From Bradyrhizobium sp. AZCC 2176 (lineage in GTDB: Bacteria; Pseudomonadota; Alphaproteobacteria; Rhizobiales; Xanthobacteraceae): a stretch of DNA of 64,000 nucleotides. Below are positions 1 through 7,851 of the stretch, in pieces (the stretch's first letter is position 1; each line of letters starts with the position of its first letter). The stretch covers positions 6,351,501 through 6,415,500 of the forward strand of contig NZ_JAZHRX010000001.1 in NCBI RefSeq assembly GCF_036924645.1, in the 5' to 3' direction. The notes below the pieces were generated by a model. That model did no database searches and was not told where the DNA came from. It saw only the letters and a list, made by a program, of their open reading frames with translations. A program made the position numbers and the translations under genes.

Positions 1-33
1 ACCTCTAACCGCTCGAAAGGGGCGGGACAGCTG

Positions 34-1005
34 ATGATCGCGGTTATTTTCATTGGTCTTGCGGCCGGCTGCGCGTCGGCGCTGATGTTCGTCTCGACGA
101 TCTCGGGCGCGCCGATCTCGTTGCTGCTCTCTTTATTCGCACCGCTACCACTAATGGTGACGGCGCTCAGTTGGGGACCGCTCAGCGCAACAATCGGCGG
201 CATCGCGGCAGCTTCCGGCTTCGGCGCGCTTATCGGTCTGCCCCATTGCCTTGCTTTTGCGGTTGCCGTGGCATTGCCGGCCTGGTGGCTTGGCCATCTC
301 GCGCTGCTGGGACGACCAACGGCTGCTGTCGAAGCGGACAACGGCACACACCCCGCGGCGGAGAATCTCGAGTGGTATCCGATCGGACGGATCCTGCTTT
401 GGATCGTCGGCTTTGCCGTCATGTCCTCCATCGCGTCCTGGCTGGTCTTCGGCAAGGATGCCGATGCCATTGCCGCGGCCCTGCGAAGCGGGCTGACGAA
501 AGCGCTTTCTGGCCGTGAAGGGTTATCGCCGAGCGACATCGAGCGGTTGGCTGACACACTTGTAACGATCTTCCGTGGCTTGTCGGCAATGCTCGTCGTG
601 ACGACGCTAACGCTCAACCTTTGGCTCGCCGCAAAAATATCAGCGATGTCCGGCCGGTTCCGTCGCCCCTGGCCGGACTTGAAGAACACAGCGCTGCCGC
701 CGATGACGCTTGTAGCACTCTGCGGGACATTGGCATTCTGTTTCGCGGGCGGAGCCTTTTCGATAGCGGCGCAGATCATGACAGCCGCGCTCTTCATGGC
801 TTACGCGCTCGTCGGTCTTGCCGCCGTTCACACGTTAACGCTGGCGCTGAAAAGCCGCGCGGTTTTGCTGAGCTGCACCTACGGGATCCTGGTGCTGTTG
901 CCATGGACGGTCGTTTTGATGATCGCCCTCGGCCTTACGGAAGAAATTTTCGGATTGCGCCAACGTTACTTGCGCCGAAAACCGCCGCCTTTGCCCGCAG
1001 CCTGA
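34..1005 (+). CDS. DUF2232 multi-pass membrane protein
   Basis: This is a 323-residue, very hydrophobic protein with roughly eight likely membrane segments and a basic, proline-rich C-terminus. Composition and its place directly before rplI match the DUF2232 (YybS-like) family, which in Rhizobiales commonly sits between the rpsF/rpsR genes and rplI. That placement is family knowledge, because the upstream genes lie outside the window. The molecular function is unknown. The ATG at 34 shares its A with a TGA at 32-34 that ends an open frame entering from the left edge, so translational coupling to an upstream gene is possible. The gap to rplI is 54 nt with no obvious terminator, so the two are probably cotranscribed. 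Confidence 0.8.
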   Translation: MIAVIFIGLAAGCASALMFVSTISGAPISLLLSLFAPLPLMVTALSWGPLSATIGGIAAASGFGALIGLPHCLAFAVAVALPAWWLGHLALLGRPTAAVEADNGTHPAAENLEWYPIGRILLWIVGFAVMSSIASWLVFGKDADAIAAALRSGLTKALSGREGLSPSDIERLADTLVTIFRGLSAMLVVTTLTLNLWLAAKISAMSGRFRRPWPDLKNTALPPMTLVALCGTLAFCFAGGAFSIAAQIMTAALFMAYALVGLAAVHTLTLALKSRAVLLSCTYGILVLLPWTVVLMIALGLTEEIFGLRQRYLRRKPPPLPAA

Positions 1006-1059
1006 AAATACAACCATTCACCTAAACTCGAGACTGAACACCTAATAAGGAGAACGAAA

Positions 1060-1659
1060 ATGGAAGTGATCTTGCTGGAACGCGTCGTCAAGCTCGGCCA
1101 GATGGGCGAAGTCGTCCGCGTCAAGGACGGGTTTGCCCGCAACTTTCTGCTCAAGCGCGGCAAGGCGCTGCGTGCCACCGCCGACAACCGCGCCAAGTTC
1201 GACGGCATGAAGGCCGAACTCGAGGCCAACAACCTCAAGGCCAAGGGCGAAGCCAGCAAGGTCGCCGAGAAGATCAACGGTCGCAACGTCATCGTGCTGC
1301 GCCAGGCCTCGGAATCCGGCCAGTTGTTCGGATCGGTTAGCATTCGCGACATCATCGCCTCCTTCGAGGCCAACGGCGTCACCATCGACCGCAGCCAGGT
1401 CCTGCTCGACGCCCCGATCAAGACCATCGGCAAGCACGAGGTCTTGATTGCCGTGCATCCGGAAGTCGAAGCCACCGTCAGCGTCACCGTGGCGCGCAGC
1501 GCTGATGAAGCTGAGCGCATCAACCGCGGCGAGGACATCTCGACCCGTCAGGAAGACCAGGATGCCGCCGCCGAGGCGCTTGCCGCCGCCGGCGAGTTCT
1601 TCGATCCGGAAGCCCAGCACGACGACGTCGCGCCGGCGCCTGCTGAAACCGAGAAGTAA
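1060..1659 (+). CDS. rplI: 50S ribosomal protein bL9
   Basis: The protein binds 23S rRNA in the large ribosomal subunit. Its N-terminus ([19 protein letters not shown]) and the following GFARNFLL motif are the standard bL9 N-terminal domain. The long linking helix and C-terminal domain follow through about residue 150. At 199 residues it is longer than the roughly 150-residue E. coli protein. The extra acidic, alanine-rich tail (about 160-199) is, to my knowledge, typical of Rhizobiales bL9. A purine-rich AAGGAG Shine-Dalgarno sequence lies just ahead of the ATG. A strong inverted repeat directly downstream probably ends the operon. Confidence 0.97.
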   Translation: MEVILLERVVKLGQMGEVVRVKDGFARNFLLKRGKALRATADNRAKFDGMKAELEANNLKAKGEASKVAEKINGRNVIVLRQASESGQLFGSVSIRDIIASFEANGVTIDRSQVLLDAPIKTIGKHEVLIAVHPEVEATVSVTVARSADEAERINRGEDISTRQEDQDAAAEALAAAGEFFDPEAQHDDVAPAPAETEK

Positions 1660-1684
1660 CGCCTCTAGCGCGCCAACGAGTTTC

Positions 1685-1710
1685 AAGCCCGGCCCCTTCA
1701 GGCCGGGCTT
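1685..1710. terminator. Bidirectional hairpin terminator after rplI
   Basis: A perfect inverted repeat has 10-bp arms (AAGCCCGGCC at 1685-1694 and GGCCGGGCTT at 1701-1710) around a 6-nt loop. It lies between rplI and the convergent thioesterase gene, whose stop codon (1698-1700) is inside the loop. The arms are GC-rich with short A/T ends, so it could serve both strands. Confidence 0.7.
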
Positions 1711-2162
1711 GGGGTTCTGGCCGCCGCCTTGTCGTCCAGCATCGCGATCGAGGCCAGGGCCGTGGCGGTGTGTTTCTCGACGCCGTCCGTCACGCAAAAC
1801 ACGTCAGCCGCGACGACCGCGACCTGACGTCCGGGCTTGATCACGCGCGCGCGGCAGATCAGGCGCTCGCCGATAGCCGGCGACAACAGATTCAATTTGT
1901 ATTCCGCCGTAAGCGCCGATTGCCCGCGCGAGGTCGCGGCCGCGATCGTCGTTGCGTTGTCGACGAGGAACGCGGTCACGCCGCCATGGAACAGGCCGTG
2001 CTGTTGCAACAGCTCTGGCCGCCGGTCGACCGCAAGCGTGCATGCGCCGCGCGTCAGCTCGGACAGTTCCGCCCCGATATGGGTCATAAAGCCTTGGCGG
2101 CCGACACTGTTGCGGATGCGGACCGCGATCGGCGCGAAGTCGGGATCGGTGCTCGCACTCAT
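1698..2162 (-). CDS. PaaI-family hotdog-fold thioesterase
   Basis: The 154-residue protein fits the PaaI/YbgC-like hotdog thioesterases that hydrolyse acyl- or aryl-CoA esters. It shows the HGG-x(6)-D signature near residue 57 (FHGGVTAFLVDNA), which carries the catalytic acidic residue. The ATG at 2162 was chosen because it overlaps the TGA of the upstream TetR gene (ATGA, 2159-2162), a usual sign of translational coupling. An open frame continues upstream but lies inside the tetR gene. Pairing with a TetR regulator suggests inducible detoxification or degradation of an acyl/aryl compound; the substrate is unknown. Confidence 0.85.
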   Translation of the reverse strand: MSASTDPDFAPIAVRIRNSVGRQGFMTHIGAELSELTRGACTLAVDRRPELLQQHGLFHGGVTAFLVDNATTIAAATSRGQSALTAEYKLNLLSPAIGERLICRARVIKPGRQVAVVAADVFCVTDGVEKHTATALASIAMLDDKAAARTPSPA

Positions 2163-2764
2163 ACGGTTTCTCCCGGTGTGTGGATCGCATCGGACGCGAC
2201 CACCGCGCGGATCGCGCAGGCGATCAGGATTTCGGCTTGCTCCCTCGGATCGGTGCGCTCGCGGCCCGACAGCCATGCGCGGCAGAAGATCTGCGCCGGT
2301 CCGATGATCTGGCTGAAGAACACCGACGAAGTCATCGGCAGCAATTCGCCGCGCGCGACGAGCGGCGCGCGCCAGCGCTCGACGGCTTCGGCCAGGCGCG
2401 AATTCTGTGCGCGCTGCGCGCCGCGGATTTCCTCGGTCCATTCACTGCGGGATATCTCGAACAGATAGCGCGCCTCGCGCCTGGAATTGATGACCCACTC
2501 GAGATGGGCGCGGATCAGCCGCGTCACGCCTTCCCGCGCTCCGCAGGAATCATCGACCGCAGCGATGACGGCGGCGTGGTAACGGGCGAGAATTTCCAGG
2601 AACAGCGTGCCGGCCAGTTCCTTCTTCGACCCGAAGAAGTGGAAGAAGCTGCCATTGGACGCCCGCGCGCGGGTCCTGATGGCGGCAACGGTAGCCCCCT
2701 CGAAACCGTCGCGGTCGAACACCGCCAAACCCGCCGCCAGCAGATCCTCGCGTGCCGTGGTCAT
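2159..2764 (-). CDS. TetR/AcrR-family transcriptional regulator
   Basis: This 201-residue protein has a typical TetR N-terminal helix-turn-helix (about residues 8-55, including GSFFHFFGSKKEL) and a less conserved ligand-binding domain. It heads a two-gene minus-strand operon with the thioesterase, overlapping it by 4 nt. Thirty base pairs upstream of the start are two copies of the palindrome CTCTAGAG, a likely autoregulatory operator. The effector is unknown; given the neighbour, an acyl-CoA or aromatic ligand is plausible. Confidence 0.88.
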   Translation of the reverse strand: MTTAREDLLAAGLAVFDRDGFEGATVAAIRTRARASNGSFFHFFGSKKELAGTLFLEILARYHAAVIAAVDDSCGAREGVTRLIRAHLEWVINSRREARYLFEISRSEWTEEIRGAQRAQNSRLAEAVERWRAPLVARGELLPMTSSVFFSQIIGPAQIFCRAWLSGRERTDPREQAEILIACAIRAVVASDAIHTPGETV

Positions 2765-2793
2765 TCACCCGTCTTTCGAGTCATTGGATTGTT

Positions 2794-2815
2794 ACTCTAG
2801 AGTACCACTCTAGAG
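2794..2815. promoter_or_regulatory. Twin palindromic operator for the TetR regulator
   Basis: Two perfect 8-bp palindromes CTCTAGAG occupy 2795-2802 and 2808-2815, 13 bp centre to centre, in the leader of the tetR gene. TetR-family dimers usually bind such dyads in their own promoters. Binding here is inferred. Confidence 0.55.
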
Positions 2816-2865
2816 CTGGTCAAGCGACATCGCACCGTCGGCCGCGCGTTCGGAGATATGAAGTC

Positions 2866-3981
2866 TTAGCGCGAGATGGGCGGCGCGGGCGGGCCGGCGG
2901 GCGCTGCCGGCGGCGATGTCGGCGCCGTGGCCGTTAGCGGTGGAGGCGTCGCAGGTGCCGGCGCCGCTGCGGAGGGGCTCGCGGCCGGCTCAGGCGCGCT
3001 CGCTGCGGAAGCTGGCGGCGCCGGCGGCACCGGATCGGGCCGAAGGGGCGTCGGCTCGCTGCCCATGCCTTCCTTGGGAGCGTCGACCTTGGCGCTGTCG
3101 GATCTGCCCTCCCGGGCCGGCGTTTCCGACTCGCCGGCGGGCTTCGCTGCCTCGTCGACGGGCTTGGTTGTCTCGTCGGCGGGCCTGGTTGCCGCGCCGG
3201 CCGGTTTGTCGCCCTCGTCCTTGAGCGCGTCGGTCCTGGCGGGATCGGTCGTGCCGGCTTCAGGCTTGGCAGTTTCAGGCTTGGCAGCTTCAGGCTTGGC
3301 AGCTTCAGATTTGGCAGCTTCAGATTTGGCGGCATCCCGGGCCGCGTCTTCCTTTGCGGCGTCGCCGCGGACGGCCTGCTCGGTTTTCGACGGCTCCTCG
3401 GCGGCAGGCCGCTTGCCGCGCCTGGCCTGCTTCTGCCTGACGCCCGATTTGCTGTCGGTGGCGGCCTGCACCGGGGCCTGCCCATCTGTAGGCCTGGCGG
3501 CATCAGGCACCGCTTGCGGCCGCGCGAGCCGCTTCGCGTCGCGGCCCGGACGCGTGCCCTCGCCTTGCGGCGTCGCGCCGTCGGCATCCGGCCGGGAGGC
3601 CTCCTGCGCAGGTGCGGCCGGCGGCTGCCGGCGGCCGAACCGGTCCGGTTGATCTGGCCTTCCGTCCTGCTTGGCGTCCTTCTTCTGGTCCTTGCCCTGA
3701 TACCTGGGGTCGGCGGCCCCGTTGGATATCAGATACGAAGAGAGCACCGAGGCCATGTCGGTGCCGGTCGTATAGTGCTGGCGCAAGAAGCCCGGCAACG
3801 AGGAGGCGGACACGCTCTTCAACAGCCCACGCGGGCTCTTGTGGCAAGCGCTGCACGTGTTCGAGAATATCTGGGCGGGACTCTTGCCGGCGTCGAGATT
3901 TTCAACCGCCCACGCCACGCCTGCTATGAGGCAGCCGATCAGGAGCGTCACCGTCGCTAAACTGAGCGCTCGGCTCAACAT
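2866..3981 (-). CDS. c-type cytochrome with long Ala/Pro/Lys/Glu-rich tail
   Basis: The 371-residue protein begins with a signal peptide or membrane anchor (residues 1-26) followed by one small cytochrome c-like domain. That domain has a heme-binding CSACH motif near residue 43 and a possible distal methionine in YTTGTDMASVL. From about residue 105 the rest is low complexity, rich in Ala, Pro, Lys, Glu and Asp, and ends in a proline-alanine run. It contains five 15-bp repeats encoding AKPEA-like units. The heme domain would face the periplasm; the tail looks disordered and could span the envelope or bind other surfaces. The gene is monocistronic. Its redox partner and function are unknown. 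Confidence 0.75.
   Translation of the reverse strand: MLSRALSLATVTLLIGCLIAGVAWAVENLDAGKSPAQIFSNTCSACHKSPRGLLKSVSASSLPGFLRQHYTTGTDMASVLSSYLISNGAADPRYQGKDQKKDAKQDGRPDQPDRFGRRQPPAAPAQEASRPDADGATPQGEGTRPGRDAKRLARPQAVPDAARPTDGQAPVQAATDSKSGVRQKQARRGKRPAAEEPSKTEQAVRGDAAKEDAARDAAKSEAAKSEAAKPEAAKPETAKPEAGTTDPARTDALKDEGDKPAGAATRPADETTKPVDEAAKPAGESETPAREGRSDSAKVDAPKEGMGSEPTPLRPDPVPPAPPASAASAPEPAASPSAAAPAPATPPPLTATAPTSPPAAPAGPPAPPISR
3261..3335. repeat. Five-copy 15-bp tandem repeat inside the cytochrome gene
   Basis: Five consecutive 15-bp units start at 3261, 3276, 3291, 3306 and 3321; the consensus on the plus strand is CAGGCTTGGCAGCTT. Read on the minus strand each unit encodes a variant of AKPEA or AKSEA. 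The unit length is a multiple of three, so copy-number changes would keep the reading frame. Confidence 0.85.
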
Positions 3982-4152
3982 TCCCTGCTTCTCCAGAGGT
4001 GGAATCGCTGCCGGCGTCGCATCATGTAGCCGGCGGCGGGGTCACCTTTTAGCCGATTATGACGCGAATGGAAGCGCGCTTATTGCGCATCTGCGTGATC
4101 GCCACATTCGGGAATATCCGCTTTGACTCCAACGCAGTAGCGCCACGGCATC

Positions 4153-4166
4153 ATCATACTTATGAT
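4153..4166. promoter_or_regulatory. AT-rich palindrome upstream of cfa
   Basis: A 14-bp dyad (ATCATA-CT-TATGAT) lies about 75 bp before the cfa start, inside a stretch (about 4145-4200) that is clearly more AT-rich than its surroundings. It is a candidate regulator or bending site in the cfa promoter region. No binding protein can be named. Confidence 0.3.
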
Positions 4167-4241
4167 TTTATTGATCCATCTTTGGAACCAACCTTTCCAG
4201 AGTGCGTCGGTATAACGGTAGCTCGCTCCATTGGTGCTTTG

Positions 4242-5492
4242 ATGGATCGGTTGTTGCGTTATTTTCTTGGCCAATTCATCCGCCGCGGCACAATGACGTT
4301 TACCGCTGCGAACGGGACCAGATTTACCTGCGGCGACGGAACCGGCCGTCCGGTGTCGGTGCGGTTCATGAACGAACGGACCCAGGTCCGGATCCTGCTC
4401 AATCCCGAACTGGCGCTCGGCGAAGCCTTCATGGACGGCAGCTTCGTGGTCGAGGACGGCTCGATCGCGGACGCGATGGAAATCCTTCTCGATCAGCCCG
4501 AAATGCTGCCGCGCTGGGCCAAGCTGCAATGGTGGCTGCGTTATTTCTTCAGACACTTCAGGCAATTCAATTGGCGCGGCCGGGCGAGAAATAACGTCGC
4601 CCATCACTACGACCTCGACGGACGGCTCTATTCCCTCTTCCTCGACGCCGACAAGCAATATAGTTGCGCCTATTTCGAAACGCCGGACACGACGCTCGAC
4701 GATGCCCAGCTCGCCAAGAAACGTCACCTCGCCGCCAAGCTCCTGATCGGGCACGGCAACCGCGTGCTCGACATCGGCTCGGGCTGGGGCGGCCTTGGCC
4801 TCTATCTGGCCGAAATGACCGGCGCCGATGTCACCGGCATCACGCTGTCCTCGGAGCAATTGGCAGCCTCGAATGCCCGCGCCGCCGAAAAGAAGCTGAC
4901 CGGATCGGCAAGATTCCTGCCGAGCGATTACCGCGATATTGCCGGCCGGTTCGACCGGATCGTGTCGGTCGGCATGTTCGAACATGTCGGCATCGACTTC
5001 TATGAAACCTATTTCCGGCGCTGCGCCGAACTTCTCACCGACGACGGTGTCATGGTGCTGCACTCAATCGGCCGCTCGACCGGGCCCGATGCGACGAGTC
5101 CGTGGATCACGAAATACATCTTCCCCGGCGGCTATATCCCCGCCCTTTCCGAGGTCATCCCCGCCATCGAGAAGGCGGGCCTTCTGGTCTGTGACATCGA
5201 AATCCTGAGGCTGCATTACGCGGAAACGCTGAAGGCGTGGCGCGACCGCTTCATGGCGCGGCGCGAAGAGGCCGTGCGTCTCTATGACGAGCGTTTTGCC
5301 CGCATGTGGGAATTTTATCTGGCGGCGTCGGAGATGTCGTTCCGGAAGCAGAACCTGATGAATTTCCAGATCCAGCTTGCCAAGCGACAGGGCATCGTGC
5401 CGATGACGCGCGATTACATTACGCGGGAAGAAGCACGGCTGCGCGGGATAGAACTCGGAAGGCAGCCACGGCTGCAGTTGGCGGGCGAATAG
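4242..5492 (+). CDS. cfa: Cyclopropane-fatty-acyl-phospholipid synthase
   Basis: The 416-residue enzyme transfers a methylene group from S-adenosylmethionine to cis-unsaturated acyl chains of membrane phospholipids. Evidence is the SAM-binding motif VLDIGSGWGGLG near residue 176, the family sequence SVGMFEHVG near 245, and the Cfa-type YSCAYFE segment. The frame is open further upstream to 4059, but family N-termini resemble MDRLLRYFLGQFIRRG, so the ATG at 4242 was chosen. The gene stands alone. Cfa is typically induced in stationary phase or by acid stress; no specific promoter was identified. Confidence 0.93.
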   Translation: MDRLLRYFLGQFIRRGTMTFTAANGTRFTCGDGTGRPVSVRFMNERTQVRILLNPELALGEAFMDGSFVVEDGSIADAMEILLDQPEMLPRWAKLQWWLRYFFRHFRQFNWRGRARNNVAHHYDLDGRLYSLFLDADKQYSCAYFETPDTTLDDAQLAKKRHLAAKLLIGHGNRVLDIGSGWGGLGLYLAEMTGADVTGITLSSEQLAASNARAAEKKLTGSARFLPSDYRDIAGRFDRIVSVGMFEHVGIDFYETYFRRCAELLTDDGVMVLHSIGRSTGPDATSPWITKYIFPGGYIPALSEVIPAIEKAGLLVCDIEILRLHYAETLKAWRDRFMARREEAVRLYDERFARMWEFYLAASEMSFRKQNLMNFQIQLAKRQGIVPMTRDYITREEARLRGIELGRQPRLQLAGE

Positions 5493-5513
5493 GCCGCCGC
5501 ACTGGCGATGGCG

Positions 5514-5720
5514 TCAGTTTCGCAGGCTGTAAGCCGAGGCATCGGGCGTGCGAAACGATGCCGGACGGGCTAGTTGGGCTCGCAACGCCGCAAGCACCTG
5601 ACCATCGCAGGGCACGGCGCGCAGTTCCGGGCGCGATATCTCTTCCATCGCGTCAATCAGCATCGATAGCCAGAGGCGTTGGCCGCTTGCCGATCGCCAT
5701 CCCTGGATTTGCTGACCCAT
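5514..5720 (-). CDS. Small hypothetical protein (68 aa)
   Basis: No family is recognised. The ATG at 5720 is preceded by a good Shine-Dalgarno sequence (GGAAGGA, six bases before the ATG), which favours it over an upstream in-frame ATG at 5795. The predicted protein is soluble, with a helical middle (LWLSMLIDAMEEI) and no signal peptide. It lies convergent with cfa and divergent from a possible 38-residue membrane peptide. It could be a spurious frame; the ribosome-binding site is the main support. Confidence 0.5.
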   Translation of the reverse strand: MGQQIQGWRSASGQRLWLSMLIDAMEEISRPELRAVPCDGQVLAALRAQLARPASFRTPDASAYSLRN

Positions 5721-5870
5721 CGCCTGTCCTTCCGGTCCGCTACAACTGGCAACTCGAAGATCGCCGGCCCGTTCCCGATTTCGTAACCAATCCATTCTGC
5801 CGCGAAGAAAATCACACCCGATGTGATCTACTTCACAGAAGCCCCCGGCGGCCCGCCGTACACCTCCGCC

Positions 5871-5987
5871 ATGAGCCGGCAGACCTACCCAGCCCCGTTC
5901 GATTCCGACATCAGGATCGACTACGCCTTGATCGCATTCGGCGTGGGCGCCGCCTTGTTCGCGTTCATCTACCTGCTCCTGGCTTGA
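5871..5987 (+). CDS. Possible 38-aa single-pass membrane peptide
   Basis: A short frame encodes a hydrophilic N-terminus (MSRQTYPAPFDSDIRIDY) followed by one convincing transmembrane helix (about residues 18-38) that ends at the stop codon. A GTG at 5823 would extend it by 16 residues. No strong ribosome-binding site precedes either start. The topology resembles many small bacterial tail-anchored peptides, but nothing confirms expression. Confidence 0.4.
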   Translation: MSRQTYPAPFDSDIRIDYALIAFGVGAALFAFIYLLLA

Positions 5988-6303
5988 TCAACGCTTAAGA
6001 CGCGGCTCGAAACCCTCGCCCGCGCTCGGATAGGTCTGTCCAAGTCATGGTAAGGTTCAGGCTCTCCTAAGATTTTGCCTAAGATTATCCTGGCATTTTC
6101 GGCGAAAGGCGTTCGAAACCCCGTCAAGGGGAGATGTCTACCGGCCGGGATTCGTTCACACCTCGCATGTGTGAATCGTGCATAAGGCGGCTTCACACTT
6201 TCACCGGGCCTGCGAGTGGCGCTTTATCGCCCCCCACTTTGGGGAATCGCGACCTTCCGGCGGAATCCCAACAACGCCAAGAATCTGAAGCATAATCCGA
6301 CCC
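5988..6303. other. Non-coding region upstream of dnaB
   Basis: No coding frame is supported in these 316 bases. They contain an inverted repeat TTCACAC (6155-6161) / GTGTGAA (6169-6175) with a 7-nt spacer, about 130 bp upstream of dnaB. This is a candidate operator or part of the dnaB promoter region. No promoter hexamers can be assigned with confidence. Confidence 0.4.
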
Positions 6304-7803
6304 ATGGCTCTGACTGATTCGAACGTTCTCAAACTCGCTCCCGACGCGGGAACTCCTGTTTACCGGAGCGCACCGCACAATATCGAGGCGGAGCAGAGCC
6401 TGCTGGGCGCCATCCTGGTCAATAACGACGCGTTCTACCGGGTTTCCGACTTTCTGGAGCCGAAGCACTTCTTCGAGCCGATCCATCAGACCATTTTCGA
6501 GACCGCTGGCAGCCTGATCCGGATGGGCAAGGTCGCCACGCCCGTGACGTTGAAGACGTTCCTGCCCGCGGATACCGATATCGGCGGCATGACGGTTGGC
6601 CAATACCTTGCGCGCCTTGCCGCCGAGGCCACCACCATCATCAATGCGCAGGACTACGGCCGGACCATCTACGACATGTCGCTGCGACGCGACCTGATCC
6701 GGATCGGCGAGGACATGGTCAATGTCGCCTTCGACGCGCCGGTGGACTTTGCCCCGCGCGCCCAGATCGAGGATGCCGAGCGCCAGCTTTATGAACTCGC
6801 CGAGTCCGGCCGTTACGACGGCGGCTTCCAGCGCTTCTCGCAGGCGCTGACCACCGCCGTCGACATGGCGGCCAAGGCCTTCCAGCGTGACGGAAGTCTG
6901 TCGGGCGTCGCTACCGGCTTACGCGACCTCGACATCAAGATGGGCGGGCTGCAGGCTTCCGACTTGATCATCGTCGCCGGCCGCCCCGGCATGGGCAAGA
7001 CGGCGCTCGCCACCAACATCGCCTACAATATCGCCAAGGCGCATCGCGCCGAGGTGCAGCCCGACGGCACGATGAAAACCGTCAATGGCGGCATCGTCGG
7101 CTTCTTCTCGTGCGAAATGTCGGCCGAACAGCTCGCCACCCGTATTCTGGCCGAACAGACCAGCATCGCCTCCAGCATGATCCGCCGTGGCGGCATCAGC
7201 GAGGCCGATTTCGAAAAGATCCGCGACTATTCGATCGAGTTGCAGTCGCTGCCGCTTTACGTCGACGAAACCGGCGGCCTGTCGATCTCGCAGCTCACGG
7301 CGCGGGCGCGCCGGCTGAAGCGGCAGAAGGGTCTCGACATGATCGTGATCGACTACATCCAGCTTCTGCAAGGCTCAGGCAAGAAGTCTGATAATCGCGT
7401 GCAGGAAGTGACTGAAATTACCACCAGCCTCAAGGCGCTCGCCAAGGAACTCAACGTTCCGATCATCGCGCTGTCGCAGCTATCGCGTCAGGTCGAAAAC
7501 CGTGATGACAAGCGGCCCCAACTGGCCGATTTGCGCGAATCCGGTTCGATCGAGCAGGACGCCGACGTCGTGATCTTCGTGTACCGCGAGGAATACTACC
7601 TCGCCAACAAGGAGCCGCGTATCGGCACCCCCGAATACGAAAAATGGCAGCTCGACATGTCGCTGGTGCACGGCAAGGCCGAAATCATCATCGGCAAGCA
7701 GCGCCACGGCCCCACCGGCACGGTGGAAGTGCAGTTCGAGGGTCAGTTTACCCGGTTCAGCGATCTGGCGCAGGACGGCAATCTACCGGATCGCGGCTAT
7801 TGA
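6304..7803 (+). CDS. dnaB: Replicative DNA helicase DnaB
   Basis: The 499-residue protein is the hexameric 5'-3' helicase of the replication fork. It has the DnaB N-terminal domain (starting HNIEAEQSLLGAIL near residue 27) and a RecA-like C-terminal ATPase. The Walker A motif GRPGMGKTAL is near residue 226, followed by FFSCEMSAEQL and the Walker B region IVIDYIQLL. An acidic loop around 395-430 and the C-terminal KQRHGPTG motif are typical. The length is normal for the family. The gene is followed after 48 nt by alr in the same direction, a common Rhizobiales order. No intein or insertion is visible. Confidence 0.97.
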   Translation: MALTDSNVLKLAPDAGTPVYRSAPHNIEAEQSLLGAILVNNDAFYRVSDFLEPKHFFEPIHQTIFETAGSLIRMGKVATPVTLKTFLPADTDIGGMTVGQYLARLAAEATTIINAQDYGRTIYDMSLRRDLIRIGEDMVNVAFDAPVDFAPRAQIEDAERQLYELAESGRYDGGFQRFSQALTTAVDMAAKAFQRDGSLSGVATGLRDLDIKMGGLQASDLIIVAGRPGMGKTALATNIAYNIAKAHRAEVQPDGTMKTVNGGIVGFFSCEMSAEQLATRILAEQTSIASSMIRRGGISEADFEKIRDYSIELQSLPLYVDETGGLSISQLTARARRLKRQKGLDMIVIDYIQLLQGSGKKSDNRVQEVTEITTSLKALAKELNVPIIALSQLSRQVENRDDKRPQLADLRESGSIEQDADVVIFVYREEYYLANKEPRIGTPEYEKWQLDMSLVHGKAEIIIGKQRHGPTGTVEVQFEGQFTRFSDLAQDGNLPDRGY

Positions 7804-7811
7804 GCACCGAG

Positions 7812-7849
7812 CACAGTTGAACCGCCGCGTTCGGCCGCGTAAAACTGTG
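7812..7849 (+). promoter_or_regulatory. Possible hairpin between dnaB and alr
   Basis: CACAGTT (7812-7818) and AACTGTG (7843-7849) are perfectly complementary. They enclose a GC-rich segment that can pair partly, and they end two bases before the alr ATG. In a dnaB-alr transcript this hairpin would occlude the alr start region, so it could act as an attenuator or processing site. This is a structural observation only. Confidence 0.35.
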
Positions 7850-7851
7850 GC

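Noticed and set aside
2876..3652. A Gly/Ala/Ser-rich plus-strand frame of 258 residues
   Set aside because: It is the complement of the low-complexity tail of the cytochrome gene; the opposite strand has the signal peptide and the CSACH motif.
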